Both the position numbers and the translations under genes were made by a program. DNA of 64,000 nucleotides, taken from the NCBI RefSeq assembly GCF_036227605.1, contig NZ_CP109487.1:2356001-2420000 (forward strand), given 5' to 3'. Below the pieces are notes generated by a model. That model had not been told where the DNA came from. It did not search any database and saw only the letters and a list, made by a program, of their open reading frames with translations. Shown piece after piece: positions 44,733-52,908 of the stretch; the first letter of the stretch is position 1, and every line of letters starts with the position of its first letter. The DNA is from Streptomyces sp. NBC_01439. GTDB taxonomy: Bacteria; Actinomycetota; Actinomycetes; Streptomycetales; Streptomycetaceae.

Positions 44733-45826
44733 GCCGTGGGCCCGGTCAGGTGCTGCATGACGGTGGCGAGGAAGCGTTCGCGGTCCGCGGGCGCGGACCA
44801 GGCGCCGGCGAGGCGGAGCTGGATGGCGTTGAGGAGCTGGTCGGTGGCCAGGTCGCCGTCCTCGCCGCGGTCGAGGAAGGCCCGGACGAGGTCCTGGTAC
44901 TCCTCGCCGGATGCGATGTCGACGCCGAGCCGGCGGCGCACGATCCGGGCGAGCTTGTCCGGTCCGGGCGGTTGCAGGTGGAGGCGGACGCAGCGGCGCA
45001 GGAAGGCGGGCGGGAAGTCGCGTTCGCCGTTGCTGGTGAGGACGACGACGGGGAAGTAGCGGCACTGGACGCGGCCCTGGGTGATCCGTACGACCGCGTC
45101 GGGGTCGTCGTCGGTGCCGATCGCGACGGTGGGGTCCTCCTGGGCGAGGCGGGCGAGTTCGGGGATCAGGAAGCCGCCGTCCTCGAAGACGGTGAGGAGG
45201 TCGCCGGGGAGGTCGATGTCGCTCTTGTCGATCTCGTCGACGAGCAGCACGCGGGGGCGGTCCTGCGGGAGCAGGGCGGTACCGAGGGGGCCGAGGCGCA
45301 GGTAGCGGGAGATCGAGGGGGCGGACGGGGCGGGGGAGGTGTCCGGCGCGGGCACGGGCGCGGGTACGGCCCCGGCGGGCCGCGCGCCCGGTGTGCGCAG
45401 CTGTTCCAGCCCGGCCTCCTGGAGGCGGCCGATGGCGTCGTACAGGTACAGCCCGTCCCGCAGCACGGTCCGGCTGGTGATCGGCCAGTGCAGTACGGGC
45501 CCCAGGTTCAGGTCGGAGGCGATGCTGTAGGCGAGCGTGGACTTGCCGACGCCCGGTTTCCCGGTGACGAGCAGCGGCCTGCGCAGGTGCAGCGCCGTGT
45601 TGACGACGTCCTTCTCCGGCTCGTCGGGCACGTAGCCCTCGCCGCGCCGCCAGGTCCGCTCCCAGGCCGCTCCCGTGCATCCGGGCGGCGCGTATCCGGG
45701 GTCGGGGGCGCCGGTGAAGTCCCGCCAGGGTGGTGGGAATCCGGCCTCGAGGCGGGCGCGCCGGTCCGCGCCCTCGCCGGTCCCGTGGTACAGCCACCAG
45801 TCCTTCACCACTGCCTCTGCCTCCAT
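44729..45826 (-). CDS. MoxR-type AAA+ ATPase of the conflict operon
   Basis: A 365-residue AAA+ ATPase. Walker A is GKPGVGKST (89-97), Walker B is VLLVDEIDKSD (D197-E198), and sensor 1 is VVLTSNGERDFPPAFLRRC (N266, with the arginine finger pair at 277-278). A Pro/Ala-rich insert (146-170) interrupts the domain. MoxR proteins remodel a vWA partner, which here is encoded by the next gene with a 4-base overlap. The start is ATG 45826, 31 bases after the VMAP gene. It is the NTP-driven switch of the operon. Confidence 0.92.
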   Translation of the reverse strand: MEAEAVVKDWWLYHGTGEGADRRARLEAGFPPPWRDFTGAPDPGYAPPGCTGAAWERTWRRGEGYVPDEPEKDVVNTALHLRRPLLVTGKPGVGKSTLAYSIASDLNLGPVLHWPITSRTVLRDGLYLYDAIGRLQEAGLEQLRTPGARPAGAVPAPVPAPDTSPAPSAPSISRYLRLGPLGTALLPQDRPRVLLVDEIDKSDIDLPGDLLTVFEDGGFLIPELARLAQEDPTVAIGTDDDPDAVVRITQGRVQCRYFPVVVLTSNGERDFPPAFLRRCVRLHLQPPGPDKLARIVRRRLGVDIASGEEYQDLVRAFLDRGEDGDLATDQLLNAIQLRLAGAWSAPADRERFLATVMQHLTGPTA

Positions 45827-45857
45827 CTTCGGTTCCGCCGTCGGTCGGTGGTCGGGG

Positions 45858-47957
45858 TCAGGCCAGGGACCGGAGGCCCGGCATGTCGTCGGGATCGTCC
45901 CACAGGAGCACCAACTGGTCTCCCCCTGCGGATGGTTGGTGGGCGCGTGCGGCTCCCGCGGCGGCACCGGCGGCCGCCCGGCGCACCTCCCGCACGCGTG
46001 CGGGCAGGGCCAGTACGTCCAGTGCGCCGGGATCGGGGCGGCCGTCCGGCCCGGCCGGGGCCAGCAGGTCGAGGAGTGCGGGCGCGGGCCGGCCGCCCCC
46101 GCGCCGCCACACGGCCACTGGGAGCCCGCCTTCGAGCACGGCCTCCAGCAGCCCGGCGTGCGGGGCGGCCGTGGTGTGCGCGAGGACGCAGGCGGGCGGC
46201 GGCTGCGCGGCCAGCTCCATCCCGAGGGCGTCGGTGACCTCCTCGTCCACGACGACCCGTACGGCGTCGGGGTGCCGGCCGCCCTGGGCGTGCAGCCAGC
46301 GCCAGGTGCCGTGCCACTCGGCCCGGGTGTCCGCACGCTCCTGCGGGCAGCGCACCACCACCTGGTGGAGCAGGCCGAGGGCGCGGCGCCGGCCGGCCGG
46401 GCCGCGGGGCACCGGCCACTGGTCGAAGTCGGCGTCGAGCAGCTCGTACGGCACGTGGAACTCGATGCGGTCCACCGCGGCGTACGCCTGCCGTCCGGCC
46501 CCGGTCCCGGCCCCGCTCACGGTCTCGCCGTCGTCCTCGCCGCCGGCCTCCGAGGCGCTTCCGATGAGGGCGAGTTGCCGTACGAGCTGCTCCCGCACCT
46601 CGTCCAGGGCGACCGGCGCCCCCTCCGACTCCCATATGTGCCGGGCCCGTTCGCCCCGCAGCCACATCCGGGCCAGGAATCCGGGCTCCCCGCCCGGCGG
46701 CGCCTCCAGCCGGACGTGCACGACCGTCCTGCGGGCCGGGGGCGGCGGCGGGGGCAGCACCGGCAGGGCGAGGCGCTCGCGGGTGGCCCGCACCCAGTCC
46801 CCGAGGCCGGCCGCCCAGCGCGCGTCGCCCGCGGCGGCGGCCCGGTCCGCGAGGAACCGTACGAAGGGCACCGCCAGCGGCATCCCGCCGCGCCCGCCCT
46901 GCCGCTCGTCCAGGTCCTGGACCACCTCCAGCAGGCCGTCCCCCGGCAGACCTCCGTGCGCCGGGGTGGTGCAGCCGGCCGCCTTGAACGCCCAGGCGTA
47001 GGCCTCGTGGGCGCAGCGCGGCAGCTCGCGGCCCTCGAAGAGCTCGCCGAGCCCGTCCCAGGCCGCCTGGTCGAGCTTGGCGGCCCGGGGCGGTGCGGCC
47101 CGGGCCAGGTCGTCGTCGAGGAAGGAGCAGGCGTCCCAGTCCCGGTCGACGATGAACTGCGGCAGCTGCCAGCCCTCGCCGCGCTCGCGCAGCTCCTGGA
47201 AGGTGCGGTGGATGCTGACGGCGGTGCCGGGCAGTCCGCTGACGCTCTCCCGTACGGACCGTCCGTCGAGTTCGCCGAGCAGGGCCTCGGTGAACCGGCC
47301 GGCGCCGCGTTCGGGGTCGTTCTGTGCGACCTCGCCCTCGCGGGAGGCGTAGAGCCGGAACTGACGCCGGCCCGGTACCGAACTCCCGCCCCCGTAGTCG
47401 GTGTTGCCGAAGTTCCACCGGGTGTCGCGGGGCGCGTCGACCCGGCAGGAGTCCACGAGTGCGGCCTGGAGCGGGAAGCGGCGCGCTTTGACGAGGTCGG
47501 TGCGCCACCAGCGCAGTGCGGAGTCGAGGTTGAGGTGTCTGATCTGGCTGGGGCGGGCGTCGGCGCAGGGCAGCATGAGCTCCTGGCGCGGCCCGAGGTA
47601 GCCGTGTCCGGCCCAGAAGATCCAGAGCAGGTCGCCGTCGCACTGCGGGAGTTCGTCGAGGAGCGCCGATTTCACGTTCTCCTCGGTCGCCGGCCGGTAG
47701 GCCGTGCGCAGGGCGGTCATCGCCGGGGAGTCCGTCCAGTCGAGGTCGCCCGGTTCGTCGATCGGGGAGAGCAGCAGCCGGACGTTGCCGGGGGGCACTT
47801 CGGCGGGTCCGGTCAGCCACCGGGCGAAGCGAAGGGCGTCGCGGGCCGGACCGCGCAGGTTCCAGCGGTGGCTGATGTCGTAGCGCTCGACCCCGGCGAC
47901 GAGCGCGAAGGTGCGCTGCGGTCCGAGTGCCGGGGGCAGGAAGTCGGCGGGAGTCAC
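45858..47957 (-). CDS. VMAP protein with N-terminal caspase-like protease
   Basis: A 699-residue protein. Residues 15-235 are a C14/caspase-type peptidase. FALVAGVERYD opens the fold, WIFWAGHGY carries the catalytic histidine (H118) and ALVDSCRVD the cysteine (C171), both intact. The middle (about 240-405) is helical. Residues 410-690 resemble the C-terminal domain of vWA-MoxR-associated proteins (VVHVRLEAPP to LVLLWDDPDDMPG). By family, this would be the effector held in check by the MoxR/vWA pair. GTG 47957 overlaps the upstream hydrolase stop by 4 bases. Confidence 0.88.
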   Translation of the reverse strand: MTPADFLPPALGPQRTFALVAGVERYDISHRWNLRGPARDALRFARWLTGPAEVPPGNVRLLLSPIDEPGDLDWTDSPAMTALRTAYRPATEENVKSALLDELPQCDGDLLWIFWAGHGYLGPRQELMLPCADARPSQIRHLNLDSALRWWRTDLVKARRFPLQAALVDSCRVDAPRDTRWNFGNTDYGGGSSVPGRRQFRLYASREGEVAQNDPERGAGRFTEALLGELDGRSVRESVSGLPGTAVSIHRTFQELRERGEGWQLPQFIVDRDWDACSFLDDDLARAAPPRAAKLDQAAWDGLGELFEGRELPRCAHEAYAWAFKAAGCTTPAHGGLPGDGLLEVVQDLDERQGGRGGMPLAVPFVRFLADRAAAAGDARWAAGLGDWVRATRERLALPVLPPPPPPARRTVVHVRLEAPPGGEPGFLARMWLRGERARHIWESEGAPVALDEVREQLVRQLALIGSASEAGGEDDGETVSGAGTGAGRQAYAAVDRIEFHVPYELLDADFDQWPVPRGPAGRRRALGLLHQVVVRCPQERADTRAEWHGTWRWLHAQGGRHPDAVRVVVDEEVTDALGMELAAQPPPACVLAHTTAAPHAGLLEAVLEGGLPVAVWRRGGGRPAPALLDLLAPAGPDGRPDPGALDVLALPARVREVRRAAAGAAAGAARAHQPSAGGDQLVLLWDDPDDMPGLRSLA

Positions 47958-49243
47958 CCGATCTCCGCCTCGGTCACCGCCTGTTCGATCCGCTCGTAGA
48001 GGGAGTCCTGTTTCCAGTAGGCGCTGTGGCAGGCCGGGAACGGCTGGCGGCTGCGGACCTCGTGGTCGGTGACGCGCGCGTCCCCGGGGAAGACGGGTGC
48101 GGCGAGGTAGGCGAGCACGTCGTGCCGGTCGTAGACGTTGAGCCAGCGCGGGAAGCCGTAGGGGAGCTTCGCGCCGGGTTCGAGTGCGGTGAGCGCGCCC
48201 AGTTCGTAGAGGAACGGGGCCTGGGAGCCGACGGTGACCAGCAGCTCGGCCCCGGGGACGGCCTCGCCGCGGGCGGCGGCGAGGGTGAGCAGGTCCACCA
48301 GGGCGATCCCGCCGAGGCTGTGGCCGATGAGTACGGTCGGCCCCGGGTCGGCGGTGATCCGGGCGTGCAGGAAGTCCCGCAGCTCGTGGCCGCGGGACTG
48401 GTAGCGCAGGATGTCGCCGAGGACGGGGGTGGCGCCGACGGTGAGGGAGCCGCGCCGGGCGTCGAGGAGGGGCTGGGTGGTGAGTCGCAGGGCGAGCCGG
48501 CCGAGGACGGCGGCCGCGCGGGCACCGGGAACCCGGCCGTCGCCGCCGAGGCGGGTGGTGAGCAGCTCGACGAGGCGGTCGCGTTCGGCGCCGGTGCAGT
48601 CGGCCTCGTCGGTGGCGGCGGCGAGGGCGGCGGCGGTCACGGCCCGGGCGAGGGCGGTGGCCAGCTCGCGGGCCTGCGGCTCGTCGGCGGCGCGGGCCGC
48701 GGCCCGGGCCGCTTCGGCGGAACCGGCGGTGGCGTCCAGGGCGGCGGCGAAGCCCGCGGCGAGGCCGGTGCCGCGCAGCAGGGCGCCGAGCTCGTCCCCG
48801 GTCGGGGGCGGTGCGGGCGGTAAGCCGTCGAGCAGGGCGAGCACCCGGGCTCCGGGAGCCCGTACGCCGGGCATCGCGAAGGCGTCGCCGTACCCGGCGT
48901 CCTCGTCGTACCCCGCGCCCTCGTCGTCGATGTCACCCCGGTCGTCGGGGCCCGCCCAGCCCGCCTCGGCCAGGACGCGCAGCTCGCACAGCGGGTCGGC
49001 GAGCAGCAGCGCCCACTCGGCGGTCTCCGCGTCCGCGGGGTCGGGTGCGCCCTGCGGACCTGGGGGCAGTCCCGGCACCGAAGCGCCGCCCGCACCGAGG
49101 GTCGCGCCGAACCGGTCTCCCCAGTAGCAGGATTCGACTGCCGCTCCGGGGAATCTGGCGGTCAGCCGCTCCCGTACCTGGGCGAACAGCCTGTCGTGGC
49201 GCTCGCGCCGCACCCCCGTACCGTGGACAAAGAGAAAACGCAT
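47954..49243 (-). CDS. Alpha/beta hydrolase, first gene of the conflict operon
   Basis: A 429-residue protein. It starts RFLFVHGTGVRRERHDRLF, the oxyanion HG motif, and has the nucleophile elbow TVLIGHSLGGIAL in the C-terminal half (serine at about 313). A histidine in the last 25 residues (FPACHSAYWK) and aspartates in VYDRHD complete a possible triad. The long insert between (about 75-240) is Ala/acid-rich and helical. It could be a lipase or esterase effector. Codon 141 is TTA (48821-48823), so the whole operon may depend on bldA. The start is ATG 49243. Confidence 0.85.
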   Translation of the reverse strand: MRFLFVHGTGVRRERHDRLFAQVRERLTARFPGAAVESCYWGDRFGATLGAGGASVPGLPPGPQGAPDPADAETAEWALLLADPLCELRVLAEAGWAGPDDRGDIDDEGAGYDEDAGYGDAFAMPGVRAPGARVLALLDGLPPAPPPTGDELGALLRGTGLAAGFAAALDATAGSAEAARAAARAADEPQARELATALARAVTAAALAAATDEADCTGAERDRLVELLTTRLGGDGRVPGARAAAVLGRLALRLTTQPLLDARRGSLTVGATPVLGDILRYQSRGHELRDFLHARITADPGPTVLIGHSLGGIALVDLLTLAAARGEAVPGAELLVTVGSQAPFLYELGALTALEPGAKLPYGFPRWLNVYDRHDVLAYLAAPVFPGDARVTDHEVRSRQPFPACHSAYWKQDSLYERIEQAVTEAEIG

Positions 49244-49470
49244 CGCAGCCCGGCCCCCTCGCGCAGTCGTCCCCCGCCCGGCACCATAGCTCGGCGGGGG
49301 TAACAGGGGCCATGGAACGTCGAGTTCGGCGTGCGCGGGCGGACGGGGGCCGCCGGCGGGGGCATCGGGGGCGGGGGGCTGTGAGCACGGACACGTCCGC
49401 CCACCGGAACCCGGGCCGCCGCTCCCCCATCGAACGAAGAGTCTGAAGGCGTCTGGGGCGGGAGTACCAC

Positions 49471-50439
49471 ATGGTCGGCAAGGTTGACGAGCGGGAACGG
49501 AAGCGGGGCCGGGCCGCCCCGCGGGGCTCCGTGGTCGTCGGCCTCCTGTGCACCGTGGTCCTCGCGGGCGTCGGCTACGTCGCCTGGGAGCTGCGCGGCA
49601 TCACCGCGAACCGCGCGGACGGCGATGCGCCGCAAGGCGTCTACCAGCAGGACCCCGAACGCGCCGACAAGACGGCGGCCTCGGTGTTGGACGGGATCGT
49701 GCGGGAGGCGACGGAGGCGCCGACGGACGGCAAGGCCTTCGGCGAGGGCGGCGGCGGGGCGGACTGGCGCTACGCCGGGTGGCAGCCCTCCGATCCCCTG
49801 GAGGCCCGGCCCTCCCCGGCCGAACCCGCCGTGGGCGCGCTCTTCTCCCCCGGCGGCGACGGCGACCCCGACCACCACTGCTCGGCCGTCGTGGTCCACT
49901 CCCCGCGGGGCGACCTCATCGCCACCGCCGCGCACTGCGTGTACGGCGGCGGCTTCCGCACCAACCTCGCCTTCGCGCCCGGCTACCGGGACGGCGTGGC
50001 CCCGTACGGCATCTGGGTGCCGACCCGGATCGACGTGGACCCGCGGTGGACGCAGGACCAGGACCCCGACCACGACGTCGCCTTGGTCCGGCTGCGCCGG
50101 CCCGGCTATCCGGGGCAGCGGTTGGAGGACGTCACGGGGGCCCTGACCATGGATTTCGGGACCGAACTACCGGCGCCCGCGCGGCTCATGGGCTACCCGA
50201 ACTACGCCGAGCAGCCGCTGGAGTGCCGGAACACCGCCGTCCTGGCCGGGCCGACGCAGGTGCGCCTGGACTGCGCGGACGTGCCCAACGGCACCAGCGG
50301 CGGCCCGGTGACGACCGGCCGCAGCACCCTGATCGGGGTGATCGGCGGCCGGGACGGCGGCGGGGACGAGGAGACCTCGTACAGCGTCCGCTTCGGCGAC
50401 GGCGTCCGTGCCCTGTACGAGCGTTCCACCACGTCCTGA
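49471..50439 (+). CDS. Membrane-anchored or secreted trypsin-like serine protease
   Basis: A 322-residue protease. A single N-terminal membrane segment (VVVGLLCTVVLAGVGYVAW, 21-39) is followed by a spacer, then the chymotrypsin fold. The triad is intact: IATAAHCVYG (H155), HDVALVRL (D202) and PNGTSGGPV (S276). Cysteines at 137/156 and 252/268 can form two disulfides. It is divergent from the conflict operon with a 227-base gap. It may be unrelated, but trypsin domains recur in such systems. ATG 49471 has GGGAG upstream. Confidence 0.9.
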   Translation: MVGKVDERERKRGRAAPRGSVVVGLLCTVVLAGVGYVAWELRGITANRADGDAPQGVYQQDPERADKTAASVLDGIVREATEAPTDGKAFGEGGGGADWRYAGWQPSDPLEARPSPAEPAVGALFSPGGDGDPDHHCSAVVVHSPRGDLIATAAHCVYGGGFRTNLAFAPGYRDGVAPYGIWVPTRIDVDPRWTQDQDPDHDVALVRLRRPGYPGQRLEDVTGALTMDFGTELPAPARLMGYPNYAEQPLECRNTAVLAGPTQVRLDCADVPNGTSGGPVTTGRSTLIGVIGGRDGGGDEETSYSVRFGDGVRALYERSTTS

Positions 50440-50443
50440 CCCC

Positions 50444-50507
50444 GATGTCCGACCGGTTCGCAGGTCCAGCGGAGTTGCTACGCTCGCCGGCACGGATTTC
50501 GGACATC
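50444..50507. promoter_or_regulatory. Inverted repeat in front of the TetR gene
   Basis: GATGTCCGA (50444-50452) and TCGGACATC (50499-50507) are perfect inverted copies separated by 46 bases, 27 bases upstream of the TetR ATG. A TACGCT (50479-50484) between them could be a -10 element. Two half-sites flanking a promoter suit autoregulation. Confidence 0.5.
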
Positions 50508-50533
50508 TGGCCGCACACCGACGGGACCGCACC

Positions 50534-51136
50534 ATGTCTCCTAAGCAACAGCGGGGCGAGGCCACCGTCGACCTGCTCCTGACCACGGCCCTGCGGGTGT
50601 TCGCCGAGTCCGGCCAGCAGGGTTTCACCGTGACCGCGGTCGTCTCGGCCAGCGGGGTCAGCCTCGGCAGCCTCTACCACCACTTCGGCAGCTTCGACGG
50701 GCTTGCCGCCGCCCTCTACATCCGGTGCATGGACCAGCTGTGCGACGCCATGGTCGCCGCCCTCACCCGGTGCCGCACGGCCCGCACCGGGGTGCGCGCG
50801 TGGGTGACGGCCTATCTGACGTTCACCCAGGAACACCGGGACGTGGCGCTGTTCCTGCACGCCTCCGCCTATTCCGGATATCTGGTGGCCCACGCCGAGG
50901 AGGTCGGCGCGGCCAAGGCGGAGAAGTTCGGGCCCATCATGCGCTGGCTGGGGGTGCGCATGGAGCGCGGTGAGATCGCCCCGCTCCCGGCACCCGTGGT
51001 CGAGGTGCTGGTCATGGGCCCGCTCGCGGAGGCCGCCCGGCGCTGGCTGTCCAGCACCTACGAGATCGACCTCGCGGAAGCCGCCCGCTACCTCCCGGAC
51101 CACATCTGGCGCTGCCTGCGCCCCGAGCCCGTCTGA
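50534..51136 (+). CDS. TetR/AcrR-family transcriptional regulator
   Basis: A 200-residue regulator. The N-terminal helix-turn-helix is LLLTTALRVFAESGQQGFTV with the recognition helix SGVSLGSLYHHFGSFDGL. The C-terminal ligand domain includes AWVTAYLTFTQEHRDVALFL. ATG 50534 is used. The target is probably itself, by the inverted repeat upstream. It starts 94 bases after the protease stop and could be co-transcribed with it. The ligand is unknown. Confidence 0.9.
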   Translation: MSPKQQRGEATVDLLLTTALRVFAESGQQGFTVTAVVSASGVSLGSLYHHFGSFDGLAAALYIRCMDQLCDAMVAALTRCRTARTGVRAWVTAYLTFTQEHRDVALFLHASAYSGYLVAHAEEVGAAKAEKFGPIMRWLGVRMERGEIAPLPAPVVEVLVMGPLAEAARRWLSSTYEIDLAEAARYLPDHIWRCLRPEPV

Positions 51137-51633
51137 GATCCCGGCCGGCCCGGCCCGGTCCCCCGGCGGGCCGGTCGTGCCGGCCGTGCCGGTCGGTGCG
51201 GTCGATGCGGTCATGGCGGCCGATGCGGTCGTGGCGGCCGCGGATGCGTGGGTGGTTGTCCGGCTCGTCGTCGTTCATGCCGCAGATTCTGCTGTGCGGG
51301 GGGCGCTCGGGGCAGGTCCGCGCCGGGGCGCCCGGAGGCGACCCGGGGGGCGGGCGGACTCGCTCCCGGGAGCCCGCGCGATCCGCTCAGCGCGGCAGTG
51401 CGGCGTACGAGACCCCCGTGAGCTTCTCCGGGGCCGGGCGAGGACCGCACGGCCGATCGCGGCCACCCGCGGGTTGCGGGTGGGGCCCTCCCGCTTCGAG
51501 GCGCCGGAGTGGAGGAGCCGGAGTGGAGGCGTGAGGGAGTGGAGGAGGCCGGGGCGGCGCGGGCCGCGGATCCGCAGGCCAGTAGGCTGCGGGTCCGCTC
51601 TCTTTCCCCATCCCGTCCCCGAGGAACCGCGCC
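51137..51633. other. 497-base region upstream of cobL with GC-rich repeats
   Basis: 51176-51250 is a set of imperfect repeats around GATGCGGTC. A minus-strand frame from ATG 51278 down to 51012 reads MNDDEPDNHPRIRGRHDRI and repeats HDRI/TDRH-like units with convincing codon bias, but it lacks a ribosome site and overlaps the TetR gene, so I do not call it a gene. GCCGGAGTGGAGG occurs twice near 51510. The cobL promoter must lie here, but no B12 riboswitch is seen. Confidence 0.45.
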
Positions 51634-52908
51634 GTGAGCTCCCCGCCGCCCCCCATGCCCGTGACGGTCGTCGGCCTCGGCGCGGACGGCTGGGCCGGGC
51701 TCAGTGCCGCCGGCCGCGCCGCACTGTCCTCGGCCGAGGTCCTGATCGGCGGGCCGCGCCAGCTGGACCTGCTGCCGACCGCCGAGTGCGCCGGTGCGCG
51801 GGTGGCCTGGCCGAGCCCGCTGCGGCCCGCCGTACCGAAGCTGATGGCCGAGCACGCCGGCCGCCGGATCGCGGTGCTGGCCAGCGGTGATCCGATGTTC
51901 TACGGGATCGGTCGCGCCCTCGCCGAGGAGCTCGGACCACAGTCCCTGCGCGTCCACCCGCACCCCTCGTCGGTGTCCTACGCCTGCGCCCGCCTGGGCT
52001 GGCCGGTGGAGGACACCGAGGTACTCACGGTGGTCGGCCGCCCGGTGACCCGGCTGGCCGCCGCACTCCACGAAGGGCGCCGGGTGCTGGTGCTCAGCGC
52101 CGGAGCATCGTCTCCGGGCGAGATCGCCGCCCTGCTGCGGGAGCGGGGCTTCGGCCCGAGCCGGATGCGGGTGCTGGAACAGCTCGGGTCCGAGCGCGAG
52201 GACACGTACGAGGGCCGCGCCGACGGCTGGGACCGCGCACCCGGCGACCCCCTGAACGTGGTCGCGCTGGACTGCCGCCGGGACCCGGCCCACGGCGGGC
52301 CGCGCCTCGGCGCGACCCCCGGCCTCCCGGACGCCGCGTACGAACACGACGGACAGCTCACCAAGCGCCACGTCCGGGCCGCCACCCTGTGCGCGCTGGC
52401 CCCGGCCCCCGGCGAGCTGCTGTGGGACATCGGCGGCGGCTCCGGCTCCATCGGCATCGAGTGGATGCGTACGCACCCCTCGTGCCGGGCGGTGGCCGTG
52501 GAGCGGGTCCCGGAGCGGGCCGCACGCATCACCCGCAACGCGGCGGCGCTCGGCGTACCCGGCCTGTGCGTGGTCATCGGCGCCGCGCCGCAGGCACTGG
52601 CCGGGCTGCCGGCCCCCGACGCCGTGTTCATCGGCGGCGGGCTGACCGCTCCCGGCCTGCTGGACGCGGTCTGGGACGCACTGACCCCCGGCGGCCGGCT
52701 GATGGTCAACACCGTCACCCTCGAGTCGGAGGCGGTGCTCGCCGAGCGCTACCGGCGCCACGGCGGCGAACTGGTGAAGCTCGCCGTCGCGCACGCCGTG
52801 CCGGTCGGCGGTTTCACGGGCTGGCGGCAGGCGATGGCGGTCACCCAGTGGTCGGTGACGAAGCCTGCCGAACCGGCCACCGCATCCAAGGAGGAGGATC
52901 GAACATGA
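51634..52908 (+). CDS. cobL: Precorrin-6Y C5,15-methyltransferase (CbiE-CbiT fusion)
   Basis: A 424-residue bifunctional enzyme of aerobic cobalamin synthesis. Residues 8-200 are the CbiE-type tetrapyrrole methylase (VTVVGLGADGWAGLS, VLASGDPMFYGIGRAL). Residues 235-424 are the CbiT-type Rossmann methyltransferase with decarboxylase function (LLWDIGGGSGSIGIEWM binds SAM). GTG 51634 follows CGAGGAA. Its stop overlaps cobM by 4 bases. Confidence 0.95.
   Translation: MSSPPPPMPVTVVGLGADGWAGLSAAGRAALSSAEVLIGGPRQLDLLPTAECAGARVAWPSPLRPAVPKLMAEHAGRRIAVLASGDPMFYGIGRALAEELGPQSLRVHPHPSSVSYACARLGWPVEDTEVLTVVGRPVTRLAAALHEGRRVLVLSAGASSPGEIAALLRERGFGPSRMRVLEQLGSEREDTYEGRADGWDRAPGDPLNVVALDCRRDPAHGGPRLGATPGLPDAAYEHDGQLTKRHVRAATLCALAPAPGELLWDIGGGSGSIGIEWMRTHPSCRAVAVERVPERAARITRNAAALGVPGLCVVIGAAPQALAGLPAPDAVFIGGGLTAPGLLDAVWDALTPGGRLMVNTVTLESEAVLAERYRRHGGELVKLAVAHAVPVGGFTGWRQAMAVTQWSVTKPAEPATASKEEDRT

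Noticed and set aside
41154..45826. MoxR ATPase plus vWA protein as the CobS/CobT-like partners of CobN
   Set aside because: They lie in the same window as cobN, and chelatase partners are also AAA+/vWA proteins. However, the vWA protein is of the SAV_2336 kind with trypsin-like and pentapeptide parts, and the genes are coupled to a caspase-like VMAP. They fit a conflict system, not a chelatase.
51137..51633. Cobalamin riboswitch upstream of cobL
   Set aside because: The GCCACTG and AGTCAGGA elements seen upstream of cobN are absent here on both strands.
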